Positions 19,442 through 29,364 of a DNA stretch of 64,000 nt are shown piece after piece. Position 1 is the stretch's first letter. The number at the start of each line of letters is the position of its first letter. Under the pieces are notes generated by a model. It ran no database searches, was not told the origin of the DNA, and saw only the letters and a list, made by a program, of their open reading frames with translations. The DNA comes from Paenibacillus sinopodophylli (lineage in GTDB: Bacteria; Bacillota; Bacilli; Paenibacillales; Paenibacillaceae), in the NCBI RefSeq assembly GCF_005930355.1, contig NZ_VDBO01000001.1, forward strand, positions 1,461,339-1,525,338, in the 5' to 3' direction. The position numbers and the translations under genes were made by a program.

Positions 19442-21970
19442 TCAACACCTGCTATATCCGCAATTCGCACACTGCTTGCAGCCCTCGATATTAATCAACG
19501 CTGCCGAGCCGCAGGATGGGCATAAATCTCGTTCTCCATCTGCATCAGGCAGATGTTCGTTGATACCTGGCAAATTTTCATGCTTCTGTTCCTGCTGCTC
19601 CTGTCTCTGCTTTTCAGCTGTTGCCAACTCTTCACTTTCCACATGCTGCTCCAGCGCTTTGGCAACAGCATCAGCTATAGACTCCACTCGGTTTGCACCG
19701 AAGCCAATTGCGCCCGAACCGCCAATTCCCTTCAAATGCTTAATAAGCAGCTTCACCTTATTCCCATGATCACCGTACCGCAGGAATAAGGAGCAGACGC
19801 GTCCGAGTGCCTCGGCCATTGCAAACACATCGGAGCCCGCCTTGCCCACGTTCAGGAAGATTTCACCAGGCGTCCCGCTCAGGTCATTAATCGTAATATA
19901 TGCCATGCCGAATGGCGTATTTACTTTATAAGTTGCCCCTTTAAGCACCTGAGGCCTCGTTTTGTATTGTTTATCAAGCGTCTTATCGACTTCTTTTTCC
20001 GTAACTTCAACGGTCTCTTTCTCTGTTTCAGACGATTCAATCTTTGAGGTGGAAAGGACCTGTACATCGCGGCTACCATCCCGATAGATCGTTACACCTT
20101 TACAGCCTAGCTCAAAAGCCAGCTCATACAGCTTTCCCGTTTCTTCGGCAGTAAAGTCCTCCGGACAATTCGCCGTCTTCGAGATCGAGCTGTCTACCCA
20201 GCGCTGAATAGCTGCTTGAACGCGAATGTGATCCTCTGCCGATAAGCTCATTGCCGTCACATAATAATCCGGAAGCTCCATACCGGGGTTAGCTGCCTTC
20301 CAATCGGCCGCGATAGGCACATCCTGCTTGTCATAGCCGAGTCGACTTTGACGATAATACTCGAAAGCAAAATAGGGCTCGATCCCCGTGGAGGTGCCTA
20401 CCATTGTGCCTGTGCTCCCCGTCGGAGCCTGTGTAATAACGGTTACGTTGCGCATACCCTTCTCGGAAACGGCTGTCCCTATTTCTGGATATGCGCTTAT
20501 CAAATGTTTCATAAAACCACTTTGCACATATTTGTCGGCATCAAACGCTTGGAAAGAACCTTTCTCATAGGCAATGTCGGTCGATGCAAGGTAAGACTCA
20601 CGAGCCATAAATGCGTACAATTTATCCAAGAAATCTAATGACTCCTTGCTGCCATATCGGATTCCCAGCTTGATCATAAGCTCTGCCAATCCCATCGTAC
20701 CTAGTCCAATCCGGCGTTCAAGCTTCTGATTTCGTTCATTCTCTTCGAAATGATAAGGTGTCTTGTCAATCACATTGTCAAGAAAACGCACTGCCCAGCG
20801 CGTCACCTGCGCAAGCTCCTCCCAGGCCACATCATGCTTATCCTCATCGTAAAACTTCGATAAATTGACGGCAGAGAGGTTGCATACTCCCCAGCCTGGC
20901 AGTCCCTGCTCGCCGCATGGATTGGTACTTATAATAGGATTGAAATACCAGCTGTTCGACATTTGGTTATAGTATTCCATAAATACAACGCCAGGTTCGG
21001 CCGACTTCCATGCGGAATCGATAATCGCCTGCCAGATTTCACGTGCGGGAAGCGTTTTGTACGAAATGATTTTTTTGCCAAGACGTTTCCACTCCTCAAG
21101 ATCACCTGTCCACAGCTCATCATAGCCCTCTTCCTTCGTGTCAGGGAAAACAAGCTCCCACTCAGCGTCCTCTTTCACCGCCTTCATGAACGCATTGCTT
21201 ACGCATACAGACAGATTAGCATTCGTTACTTGGCCCATCGTCTGCTTAACCGTAATGAATTCCAGCACATCGGGATGCCAATCATTAAGCATGAGCATTA
21301 ATGCGCCTCTGCGGCTTCCGCCTTGCTCGATTAACCCCGTCGTATAACTGAATAATCCACCCCATGACACCGATCCGCTGGATGAACCATTGACTCCTGC
21401 TACGATTGCACGACGCGGACGAAGAGAGGATAGGTTCATACCGACTCCGCCTCCGCGGGCCATAATCTCCGTCATTTCAGTCAATGTCGTCATGATGCCG
21501 CCGCGGCTGTCTTTGGGGGAGGGAATGACATAGCAATTAAATAAGGTAAGCTCTTCGCTTGCCCCTGCGCCAGCTGCGATTCGCCCGCCCGGCACCAGCT
21601 TCCAATCGTCCAGCATCGATCGAAACTTTTCACGCCACTCCTCTTGCTTCTCTTGTCCCACTTCAACAGATGCCATCGCCAGAGCAAGCCGATCCCACAT
21701 TTCCTCAGGCGTTTTCTCGATCGTTAACGTGAGCTTCTCGGTGCTCGACTCCACTTGCTCGCCGCTTCTCAGCTTTACCTGAACCAAATTGTCGACACGG
21801 GAGACAACCTCACCAACATCCTTTACAGGGAATTTGGGATCATCTTTCGTCAGTACGAGTACAGTATCACCGACTCTCGTTGTGTTTGTGTCCGCATTTT
21901 TCCAAGCATAACGATCTAGAAATATTTTTTCACTAAGTCCTTCAAGCCGCTTCCCATCTGTTATCCCCAT
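19442..21970 (-). CDS. nrdJ: Adenosylcobalamin-dependent ribonucleotide reductase (class II)
   Basis: The 842-residue protein starts at an ATG after GAGGAGG. It has the class II RNR layout: LTLFNCYVIPSP with redox Cys at 146, NPCGEQGLPGWGVCNLSAVNL near 350 with the thiyl-radical Cys, and ITQAPTGSTGTMVGTSTGIEP near 505. The C-terminal tail ends in CPSCGSAALINIEGCKQCANCGYSRC, a zinc-ribbon-like tail typical of B12-dependent NrdJ; its cysteines probably re-reduce the active site. It reduces ribonucleotides to deoxyribonucleotides without oxygen dependence. It is monocistronic; no NrdAB partner is nearby. A NrdR-like box lies 62 bases upstream. I see no cobalamin riboswitch. Confidence 0.95.
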   Translation of the reverse strand: MGITDGKRLEGLSEKIFLDRYAWKNADTNTTRVGDTVLVLTKDDPKFPVKDVGEVVSRVDNLVQVKLRSGEQVESSTEKLTLTIEKTPEEMWDRLALAMASVEVGQEKQEEWREKFRSMLDDWKLVPGGRIAAGAGASEELTLFNCYVIPSPKDSRGGIMTTLTEMTEIMARGGGVGMNLSSLRPRRAIVAGVNGSSSGSVSWGGLFSYTTGLIEQGGSRRGALMLMLNDWHPDVLEFITVKQTMGQVTNANLSVCVSNAFMKAVKEDAEWELVFPDTKEEGYDELWTGDLEEWKRLGKKIISYKTLPAREIWQAIIDSAWKSAEPGVVFMEYYNQMSNSWYFNPIISTNPCGEQGLPGWGVCNLSAVNLSKFYDEDKHDVAWEELAQVTRWAVRFLDNVIDKTPYHFEENERNQKLERRIGLGTMGLAELMIKLGIRYGSKESLDFLDKLYAFMARESYLASTDIAYEKGSFQAFDADKYVQSGFMKHLISAYPEIGTAVSEKGMRNVTVITQAPTGSTGTMVGTSTGIEPYFAFEYYRQSRLGYDKQDVPIAADWKAANPGMELPDYYVTAMSLSAEDHIRVQAAIQRWVDSSISKTANCPEDFTAEETGKLYELAFELGCKGVTIYRDGSRDVQVLSTSKIESSETEKETVEVTEKEVDKTLDKQYKTRPQVLKGATYKVNTPFGMAYITINDLSGTPGEIFLNVGKAGSDVFAMAEALGRVCSLFLRYGDHGNKVKLLIKHLKGIGGSGAIGFGANRVESIADAVAKALEQHVESEELATAEKQRQEQQEQKHENLPGINEHLPDADGERDLCPSCGSAALINIEGCKQCANCGYSRC

Positions 21971-22031
21971 GTCGATTCTTCCTCCTCAGGCTCACCGCAC
22001 TGTAATCGTATGTACCTACAATATGCGATAA

Positions 22032-22047
22032 GCACAATATGTTGTGT
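22032..22047 (-). promoter_or_regulatory. Candidate NrdR box upstream of nrdJ
   Basis: On the minus strand the bases read ACACAACATATTGTGC, close to the NrdR consensus ACACWATATATWGTGT (differences near the middle and at the last base). A weaker half-match sharing ACAATATG lies 16 bases closer to the gene. NrdR boxes usually come in pairs before RNR genes; the second is poor here. Confidence 0.4.
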
Positions 22048-22242
22048 CATAAACTCATTATTCTATACTGGATATTGATTCACATTCTCCGAATTGGCAA
22101 AAAACAACAAACCTCTGCGCTTACATGCCCGCTCACGCCTATTTGCTTGTCTATCCTCTTTTTTAAGCATCATCTTATTATTATTGTTTGAAAAGGCAAT
22201 ACTGATTACAACTTATCCCTTTTACTGCGGAAGGAGCTGTAC

Positions 22243-24069
22243 ATGATGACATTTCAGACAACGCCGCAGGCTGCGTCAGCCGAAGCCGGCCCAAACCATT
22301 CAACACGCAAGCTGCATCCGCTTGTTGACTTGCAATGTGACCGCTTATGGTTCGAGGAGCTGCAAAATCGTCAAACACGTGGTGGTCCATGGGATGACTG
22401 GACGCTATACCAGCTCACTATGGAAGCCGAGCAAGCCAAACGGATTGAAAGCTTTGAAGAGCTGCTTTGCCTTCGCTCTCTGCCTTCGTTCGAGCCTATG
22501 CCGCACCAAGTCAGCACAGCACGCAAGGTTGTTCACGAAATGGGCGGTCGTGCCATTCTTGCTGATGAGGTAGGACTCGGCAAAACAATAGAGGCCGGGC
22601 TTGTGCTCAAAGAATATATCGTGCGTGGACTAGCAAAGCGCATACTCATTCTCGTTCCTGCCTCTTTAGTCCTGCAATGGGTACGGGAGCTTAACCAGAA
22701 ATTCGGCATTTCGGCTGTCGCTCAGAAAAAGGCGCATACATGGGGCTATGATGTCGTTGTCGCATCCATTGATACAGCTAAGAGAGAACCGCACCGTGAA
22801 CTCGTGCTGAATACCGATTACGATCTAATCATCATCGACGAGGCGCATAAGCTCAAAAACAAAAAGACGACGAACTATCAATTCGCCAACCTCTTACGCA
22901 AGAAATATTGTCTGCTGCTCACCGCGACGCCTATACAGAATGATATGGATGAGCTATTCAATCTGATCACGCTGCTGAAACCTGGACAGCTGGGCGGGGT
23001 AAGCGACTTTGCTGCTAACTTTGTTGTAGACAAACGGGTGCCGAAAAACGAAGACCAGCTGCAGGAAGCGCTGTCCGGCGTCATGATCCGCAATCGGCGC
23101 GGCGACGGGGGCATCCATTTCACGAAACGTTTTGTCAAAAATATACCGCTCACCTTATCCGAAGAGGAGAAAGCGCTGTATGATGCTGTAACTGGCTTTG
23201 TGAAGGAGCGTTATGAAGAAAGCGGCGGTGATCTCTCCAGCATGCTGTCTCTTGTAACGCTGCAGCGTGAAGTGTGCAGCAGCCGTGATGCTGTTTTTTT
23301 AACCTTGGTGAACCTGTTCAAGAAAACGGCTGAGGACTCGCCAATGCGTCCAAAAATATGGGAACTAGTCGATAAAATCAAACATATCAAAGCCAATACA
23401 AAAGCGGAGAAAGCGATGGAGCTCGTCAAGGAAATGAATGACAAGGTCATTATTTTCACAGAGTACCGGGCTACTCAAGAATATTTGCTCCAATTTTTCC
23501 GGGCGCAGAACATGATTGCCGTACCTTATCGTGGAGGCATGAATCGAGGCAAGAAGGACTGGATGATGGATTTGTTCCGGGGCCGCGCCCAAATTCTTAT
23601 TGCAACCGAAGCTGGAGGTGAAGGCATCAACCTGCAATTCTGCCACCACATGATTAACTTCGATCTCCCTTGGAATCCAATGAGAGTGGAGCAGCGCATA
23701 GGACGCGTTCACAGGCTTGGACAGAAAGAAGATGTGCGAATCTATAATCTGTGTACCGTTGGCACCATTGAAGAGCATATCGTTAATCTATTGCATGAGA
23801 AAATCAATCTATTCGAGCTCGTCATCGGTGAACTTGATCATATTCTCGAACGATTCGAGAAAGGCGATGGCTCCTTGGAGCAACGCCTAGCCAAGATGCT
23901 TCTAGAGTCAGGCAACGATAATGATTTGAAGCAAAAAATAAATCATTTGGGCTCGTCGCTCAGCCATATTCGCGAACAAGTATTAACCGGTGATCAGCCG
24001 CTATCGGGCAGTCCGGACCTCATCGTTAATTTGGATTCACTTGGACAAACCGTGGAGGTGCAGCCTTGA
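22243..24069 (+). CDS. yqhH: SNF2-family DEAD/DEAH helicase (YqhH-like)
   Basis: The 608-residue protein contains the full SNF2 motor. Walker A is ILADEVGLGKTIEAG (GKT near 113-115), the DEAH box is IIIDEAHKLKN near 200, TATPIQND is motif III, and the second lobe has IATEAGGEGINLQFCHHMINFDLPWNP and QRIGRVHRLGQ with the arginine fingers. It lacks bromo-, HepA-cap or other add-on domains. In Bacillus, yqhH lies next to yqhG, as here, where the next gene overlaps by four bases. The role is not established; a part in remodelling protein-nucleic acid complexes is inferred from the family. Confidence 0.9.
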   Translation: MMTFQTTPQAASAEAGPNHSTRKLHPLVDLQCDRLWFEELQNRQTRGGPWDDWTLYQLTMEAEQAKRIESFEELLCLRSLPSFEPMPHQVSTARKVVHEMGGRAILADEVGLGKTIEAGLVLKEYIVRGLAKRILILVPASLVLQWVRELNQKFGISAVAQKKAHTWGYDVVVASIDTAKREPHRELVLNTDYDLIIIDEAHKLKNKKTTNYQFANLLRKKYCLLLTATPIQNDMDELFNLITLLKPGQLGGVSDFAANFVVDKRVPKNEDQLQEALSGVMIRNRRGDGGIHFTKRFVKNIPLTLSEEEKALYDAVTGFVKERYEESGGDLSSMLSLVTLQREVCSSRDAVFLTLVNLFKKTAEDSPMRPKIWELVDKIKHIKANTKAEKAMELVKEMNDKVIIFTEYRATQEYLLQFFRAQNMIAVPYRGGMNRGKKDWMMDLFRGRAQILIATEAGGEGINLQFCHHMINFDLPWNPMRVEQRIGRVHRLGQKEDVRIYNLCTVGTIEEHIVNLLHEKINLFELVIGELDHILERFEKGDGSLEQRLAKMLLESGNDNDLKQKINHLGSSLSHIREQVLTGDQPLSGSPDLIVNLDSLGQTVEVQP

Positions 24070-25025
24070 ACGAGAAGCAGGTGCACAAGTTCGTCAACCG
24101 CTACCTAGAGGCAACAGAATGCTCCATTTTAGAAAAATCGCCTGTTCATTTCACGGTCAAGCTCTCTCCGCTGGCTGACCGTGAGCTTACGAATCGTCCC
24201 TATTACTGGAGCTTCGTTGACCGAGTGAATGCTGAGCCGGAGACGATGACCTTTCTGTTTGTGACGGATAAAAACAAATATGACGCAGCTGAAGAAGCCA
24301 AAAAAATCGAGGTCGTCCCCCTTCCACTGGCTGCTTCCGATACTGCTCAAGAAGAAGCGGCGAACGCCGCGCTCGGACGCTCGCTCGGCTTCGTACACGG
24401 CAATCTTGCCGCACCTGCCCGAGTGCCGCGCGAGGATTTATATTTCGGAGCCCGTAAGCTGGATATGCTGTTCGACGCTGCAAAAGCAAAGGGAAGCTTC
24501 GTTTATTTGTTCCAAGAGCCGGATCATCGAAGCAGCAATCCCTTCTCGTCTACTCCCTACACCGCTTGGCTTGGAGTCAATATGCGTGTGGAGTTTGCTT
24601 GCGACCGCAAACGTGAGGAGATCCATAGCTTCGGGGTTTCCCTTGCGACTGGACAGTGCGCCGAGCTGTTCTATGATCGTCTGCTGACTCACAAGCTTAC
24701 TCCGCGCCTGCCGGCCAATATTCATATTACGAAAAATGGACTCTCGTTCAACAAAGCGCTAAGCATCGTCGAGCAGACGCTTGAACGTAAGCTCCGCTCT
24801 TATGACTACAGCTGGGCCGAGAGCGCATCGGCTAGGCTTGAAGAGGAACTTGCGCGAATTAGCGGTTACTATGAGCCGCTTATCAAGAACGCCTTGGAAG
24901 AAAACAAGGCGGCCATTGAGGAGCAATTCGCTCAGAGGCAATCGGAGATTAGATGGCAGTATGAGCCTCGTGTGACTGCATCTGCTATTAACTGCGGGAT
25001 CTTCCATCTGAGTGGCATTGATTGA
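24066..25025 (+). CDS. yqhG: YqhG family protein
   Basis: The TTG at 24066 is preceded by GGAGG at seven bases and overlaps the stop of the SNF2 helicase gene, so the two are translationally coupled. The 319-residue protein matches the YqhG family by its start (VHKFVNRYLEATECSI), its conserved pairing with yqhH, and the long C-terminal helical segment that ends in WQYEPR. It has no signal peptide or membrane helix. The family has no known activity. The constant partnership suggests it works with the helicase. Confidence 0.8.
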   Translation: MNEKQVHKFVNRYLEATECSILEKSPVHFTVKLSPLADRELTNRPYYWSFVDRVNAEPETMTFLFVTDKNKYDAAEEAKKIEVVPLPLAASDTAQEEAANAALGRSLGFVHGNLAAPARVPREDLYFGARKLDMLFDAAKAKGSFVYLFQEPDHRSSNPFSSTPYTAWLGVNMRVEFACDRKREEIHSFGVSLATGQCAELFYDRLLTHKLTPRLPANIHITKNGLSFNKALSIVEQTLERKLRSYDYSWAESASARLEEELARISGYYEPLIKNALEENKAAIEEQFAQRQSEIRWQYEPRVTASAINCGIFHLSGID

Positions 25026-25057
25026 CATCCATTAGACGATATCCGCAGCAATACGCC

Positions 25058-25082
25058 AAAAAAAGGCGGCCCAATGGCCGCC
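25058..25082 (-). terminator. Terminator-like hairpin oriented against the flanking genes
   Basis: Seven-base arms GGCGGCC and GGCCGCC with a four-base loop are followed by seven T only on the minus strand. Both neighbouring genes are on the plus strand, where the hairpin is preceded by the A-run and lacks a T-tail. It would stop minus-strand transcripts or act as a weak plus-strand hairpin. Confidence 0.55.
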
Positions 25083-25148
25083 CTCACCTGACATGTTGCA
25101 ACAGCCTTCTTAGAGCTTGTCCGATACAATAGCATGGAGGTGATAATA

Positions 25149-26042
25149 ATGGGCAAAAAATTCATCAAGCTCACAGCGGCTTATGTGCTAACCGCTATTG
25201 TCTTATACGCAGGCGGAATGCAGCAGCAATCTGCGTCTGCGCTTCCCAATACTAGTGCTGTCTACGAGCCTGTACAGCAGCAAGCAGAGCGCTGGGTTAA
25301 TAAGCTCGCTGCACAACAACCATTTGCTGCATGGAAGCAAGCTGAGCTTTCCATAGCCCCAATTGGACCAGGAACGCATAGCTGGCTCGTTTTAGTGAAG
25401 CATCAAGAAAAGACCGTCGGCTATCTCATCGTCCATGCCACTGAAACTGGCGGCTATCAGCTTGGAGAATATGGGACAAGCAGCACACCTCCATTCGATC
25501 AGGCGACATTGTCGAGGTCAATCAAGCAGCTTGAGCTGCTGCAGACGCCAGACCGTGAAGAAGAGTTATATGTCAGTCCCCTTCTCGCCGCTTGGAAGAT
25601 AACAGCGGGTAATGAAACTTATTACACCGACTCCACCAGTGGCGAAGGTCTTCCTATACAGGATGATGACTGGCTCAAAGCGTTGTCCGCGAATTCCGTT
25701 AACCAAAAACCGTTGCTTGTCAGTGAGCATGAAAATCTGATTAAGCATGTTAGTTTAGCGTCATTTCAAGCTTATGATAAGCTCCCTTGGTTAACCGACA
25801 AGCCTCTTGCCATTGATGCCAAATCATACTCATCATTATTCACTAGAATAAATAAAAAAGAACAGCTCCGCTATAGCGCTGAGCTGTTCGATGGTCAAAT
25901 GCGATACGTATGGTCTGTTGTAGGCTATAACAAATGGGACAGTGGACGCATATATGTCGCTCTCGAGACAAGTGAGGACGGATCGGATCGGCGCTACATT
26001 CCTGCTCCTTTGCTCATTAAACTAGGCAGCTTCTATCGCTGA
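25149..26042 (+). CDS. Secreted protein of unknown function
   Basis: The ATG at 25149 follows GGAGGTGAT, while the upstream in-frame ATG at 25134 overlaps that ribosome-binding site. The 297-residue product begins with a signal peptide (MGKKFIKLTAAYVLTAIVLYAGG ... SASA, about 30 residues) and continues as a soluble domain without a family I recognise (VGYLIVHATETGGYQLGEYG; LRYSAELFDGQMRYVWSVVGYN). The first half resembles domains that help fold or present exported proteins, but this is not secure. Its last ten bases overlap the convergent yqzE gene. Confidence 0.65.
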   Translation: MGKKFIKLTAAYVLTAIVLYAGGMQQQSASALPNTSAVYEPVQQQAERWVNKLAAQQPFAAWKQAELSIAPIGPGTHSWLVLVKHQEKTVGYLIVHATETGGYQLGEYGTSSTPPFDQATLSRSIKQLELLQTPDREEELYVSPLLAAWKITAGNETYYTDSTSGEGLPIQDDDWLKALSANSVNQKPLLVSEHENLIKHVSLASFQAYDKLPWLTDKPLAIDAKSYSSLFTRINKKEQLRYSAELFDGQMRYVWSVVGYNKWDSGRIYVALETSEDGSDRRYIPAPLLIKLGSFYR

Positions 26043-26227
26043 CCACCCGTGCGTCCCCGCCACCATATAAGGATACTCATGGGTCCTAAGCCAAACCACC
26101 GCGTCAGCCAGGGCTCCCTGCGTGCTTTGGCTGACATCCTCGTCTGCTTCCGCTCTTCCCTTGGCGTTTCTATATAATTCACGAACTGCTCCGTTATATA
26201 CTTCACATATTCATCGCCTTTTGCCAT
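26033..26227 (-). CDS. yqzE: YqzE family small protein
   Basis: The ATG at 26227 is ten bases after GAGGG; a GTG at 26236 is the alternative. The 64 residues match YqzE: DEYVKYITEQFVNYIETPREERKQTR, then EPWLTRWFGLGP and a final hydrophobic segment (MSILIWW). In Bacillus subtilis yqzE lies at the end of the comG competence region; no comG gene is visible here. Function is unknown. It ends within the 3' end of the convergent secreted-protein gene. Confidence 0.8.
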   Translation of the reverse strand: MAKGDEYVKYITEQFVNYIETPREERKQTRMSAKARREPWLTRWFGLGPMSILIWWRGRTGGQR

Positions 26228-26365
26228 TCGCTCCACACCCTCTGCTCCGTTATAAGATAATAACTTAAGTTTGCCCCGCAGCAGCCGAATGTAAACATGT
26301 ATGAGTTATCCTCCAAAAAGCCACGCTAAGCATACGTCAAAGCCACCATGGAGGAACCACTTACT

Positions 26366-27067
26366 ATGTTTCAGAAACTGGCAATAAGCTTTACCGCTAT
26401 ATGGCTTGCCGTATGCAGCGGCTCCCTTAGTGTTTTTGCCTGGCCGCTCATGCCGGTCGGCTCCAAGCAGGATTGGGCTCTGCCCTCTACTGTAGTCATT
26501 ATAGATGCCGGACATGGTGGTATTGATGGAGGAGCAACCTCGGCCGAAATTTTGGAGAAAGACATTAATTTAGCCGTTGCCCGCAAGCTTTATTTCATTC
26601 TTCGCAGCCATAATATCCCTGCTGTACTGAATCGCTATGGTGATTATGCATTAAGCGATGACAATCGCTGGCATGTCACACGTTCAAGGCATCGCAAGGA
26701 TTTATCACAGCGACGGCAGCTTACTGAGGAAATTGAGAACGAGCTGCTCATCAGCCTTCATGTCAATTGGTCCAAAAAACCAACGGAGAAAGGCCCGCTC
26801 GTACTGCATCAAAGCAGCGGCGAGAGCTCGCTGCTTGCATTCTGTATCCAAGACGCGTTAAACCGACAGCAGAATAAGGCCTACCTTCCACGTGAAGGAA
26901 AGCCGTTTTATTTGCTTAAACGTGTTGAGAATCCTGCTGTCATTGTAGAAATGGGCTTTATTAGCAGTATGTCTGACCGTACCATGCTCACAGATCCCGC
27001 AGGACAGCAACAAGTTGCCGAAGCGATTGCTTCAGGGATTAGGCAATACAAGTGGATCGTTCATTGA
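26366..27067 (+). CDS. N-acetylmuramoyl-L-alanine amidase (Amidase_3, CwlD-like)
   Basis: The frame opens at 26348, but the ATG at 26366 follows GGAGG with 11 bases between and starts directly at the signal anchor (MFQKLAISFTAIWLAV). The 233-residue protein is an Amidase_3 enzyme: VIIDAGHGGIDGGATS carries the first zinc His, the Glu lies in ILEKDINLAV, the second His in LLISLHVNWSKK, and the catalytic Glu in VIVEMGFISS. It cleaves the bond between muramic acid and the stem peptide outside the membrane. Length and single domain resemble CwlD of spore cortex modification. The 3' end overlaps the convergent deacetylase gene by 36 bases. Confidence 0.9.
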   Translation: MFQKLAISFTAIWLAVCSGSLSVFAWPLMPVGSKQDWALPSTVVIIDAGHGGIDGGATSAEILEKDINLAVARKLYFILRSHNIPAVLNRYGDYALSDDNRWHVTRSRHRKDLSQRRQLTEEIENELLISLHVNWSKKPTEKGPLVLHQSSGESSLLAFCIQDALNRQQNKAYLPREGKPFYLLKRVENPAVIVEMGFISSMSDRTMLTDPAGQQQVAEAIASGIRQYKWIVH

Positions 27068-27928
27068 TTGTCCTTGAATAAGCGCTGTCAGCTTCACGAA
27101 TTGCACATTAGGCTGCATAACAGGAATGGATTGCTGGAGAACTGACGCCGTGAATTTCCCAGGAGGTCCTACATGTCCAATCGTAATGCAGCTTATGTGC
27201 GACTCCAAATGCTTGCGCAGTACGCCGATCTGCTTGGAAATATGCTGGACGGAGTACACATCATCAAGAAATACGTCATTCGATACAATCGGCACGCCAA
27301 GCTCCTCTGCTATTTTGGGAACTACGGTCTTATAGGTCGTCCTGCTATCTAGAAAAAACAAACCCCGCTCCTTGCAAACACCCAGCACGATTCTCATCAT
27401 TCGCTCATCAGACGTTACCTTTGAGCCCATATGATTGTTCATGCCAATAGCATGCGGGACATCATTAATCGCATCCTCAACCCGTTTCCGCACCTCATCA
27501 TCACTCAAATCTGTCGTCAGCGCTCCCGGACCCAGCCATTTCTTCAAGCCTTTGTTCGGTTCCATTGGCATATGTACAATAACATCATGACCCAGTCTAT
27601 GAGCTTCCTCAGCATCCTGCTTCGTTGTCGGCATAAACGGCATAATCGCTGCTGTTATATGGATCGGAAGCTTCATCATCTCCGGGGTTCCATTCATGCC
27701 ATTGCCGAAATCGTCAATAACGACAGCCACCGTACGCTTTTCTTGAGATGACACCTCTACCTGCCTCTTAGCGAATTCCGCTGACAATGCATAGCTGCTG
27801 GGGCTGCCAACTGTCGATAGGAGGCTGCAAATAACAGCCGCTGCTGCGACTTTGGCAACTGATCGCATTCGATAATTTCGGCATGCTTCCTTCATTTCCT
27901 GATTCGTTTCCGTTTGCTGTATGCTCAT
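27032..27928 (-). CDS. Divergent polysaccharide deacetylase (YibQ type)
   Basis: The ATG at 27928 lies six bases after AGAGGTGAG; the ATG at 27946 has no such site. The 298-residue protein has an N-terminal signal anchor (about 20-45) and the divergent polysaccharide-deacetylase domain: VAVVIDDFGNGMNGTPEMM, ITAAIMPFMP, HDVIVHMPMEPN, IGMNNHMGSK and LFFLDSRTTYKT are the family's metal-site and substrate motifs. It presumably acts on wall or exported glycans. The last 12 codons overlap the convergent amidase gene, so the two transcripts share antisense 3' ends. Confidence 0.88.
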   Translation of the reverse strand: MSIQQTETNQEMKEACRNYRMRSVAKVAAAAVICSLLSTVGSPSSYALSAEFAKRQVEVSSQEKRTVAVVIDDFGNGMNGTPEMMKLPIHITAAIMPFMPTTKQDAEEAHRLGHDVIVHMPMEPNKGLKKWLGPGALTTDLSDDEVRKRVEDAINDVPHAIGMNNHMGSKVTSDERMMRIVLGVCKERGLFFLDSRTTYKTVVPKIAEELGVPIVSNDVFLDDVYSVQHISKQIGVLRKHLESHISCITIGHVGPPGKFTASVLQQSIPVMQPNVQFVKLTALIQGQSMNDPLVLPNP

Positions 27929-27988
27929 GCTGCACTCACCTCTCACCTTTTATTAACATTGTTTGTGAAAATGCTGGAAATTATGCGG

Positions 27989-28016
27989 AAAAAAATAAGC
28001 CTCCGAAGAGACTTAT
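27989..28016 (-). terminator. Terminator of the Rrf2 gene
   Basis: On the minus strand a nine-base stem (ATAAGTCTC/GAGGCTTAT) closes a TTCG tetraloop and is followed by seven T. It lies 24 bases after the stop codon. Confidence 0.88.
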
Positions 28017-28039
28017 CACTAACTCTACAAACACAACTT

Positions 28040-28459
28040 CTACCTGCTCATGACATCAGCTGTAATCTGCTCTAACGTGATGCCTGCCAGCTTTTCCTCC
28101 ATCGCTCTCTGTGCCTCGGTAAAGGCCGTTTCCAGCGAGGATTGAATATTTCTGCCAACCGGACAATCCGGATTAGGCTTCTCATGAATCGCAAACAACT
28201 CATCCTGCCCATTATTATGAACAGCCATGTATATATCATAAAGCGTAATTTCGTTCACCGGCCTAGTGATGACGGCACCTGCGATGCCTGCACTGGTAGC
28301 AACAAGACCAGCTTTATTCAATAGTCCCATTATTCTGCGAATGACGACAGGGTTCGTATTCACGCTGCCTGCGATATAGTCTGAAGTTATTCGTGTTCCC
28401 TTGTCCGACTCAAGCAATGTCATAATATGAACGGCTACTGCAAACCTATTGTTAGTCAA
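28040..28459 (-). CDS. Rrf2-family transcriptional regulator (YwnA-like)
   Basis: The TTG at 28459 is four bases after GGGGGTGAT and starts at LTNNRFAVAVHIM, the usual Rrf2 N-terminus; the upstream in-frame ATG adds nine odd residues. The winged helix is TSDYIAGSVNTNPVVIRRIMGLLNKAGLV (about 25-55), followed by the family's wing GAVITRPVNEITLYDIY. The 139-residue protein keeps a single Cys in the cluster region (NPDCPVG), so it probably lacks the iron-sulfur cluster of IscR/NsrR and belongs to the YwnA-like cysteine-poor branch. No target gene is adjacent. Confidence 0.88.
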   Translation of the reverse strand: MTNNRFAVAVHIMTLLESDKGTRITSDYIAGSVNTNPVVIRRIMGLLNKAGLVATSAGIAGAVITRPVNEITLYDIYMAVHNNGQDELFAIHEKPNPDCPVGRNIQSSLETAFTEAQRAMEEKLAGITLEQITADVMSR

Positions 28460-28562
28460 CGCGATCACCCCCTGTATTGAAAACACCGAACGGAATCATC
28501 ATGTAAGCATTATAGTTACAAGAAGATTCAATTGTCAATTAGCCCTCGCATTATCCTTCCAA

Positions 28563-29216
<654 letters not shown>

Positions 29217-29228
29217 CTACATTATTAA

Positions 29229-29256
29229 AGTATAGCACACTCCGTATAAAGTGAAA
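29229..29256 (-). promoter_or_regulatory. xpt: Promoter of xpt
   Basis: Minus-strand -35 TTTCAC (29251-29256), spacer 16, -10 TATACT (29229-29234) with an upstream TGC resembling an extended -10. It would give a leader of about 85 bases. Confidence 0.5.
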
Positions 29257-29364
29257 TAGATACCGACTATGATTGGAATTGTCCCCCGAAACCATAAATT
29301 TCAGGCATTGTTCATACGGCAAATGGAGTGGATAGATGCGGTTGTTCTATTTTTATAGATTTCA

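Noticed and set aside
21971-22242. Cobalamin riboswitch before nrdJ
   Set aside because: No B12-box (GCCACTG) or matching fold is visible in the leader.
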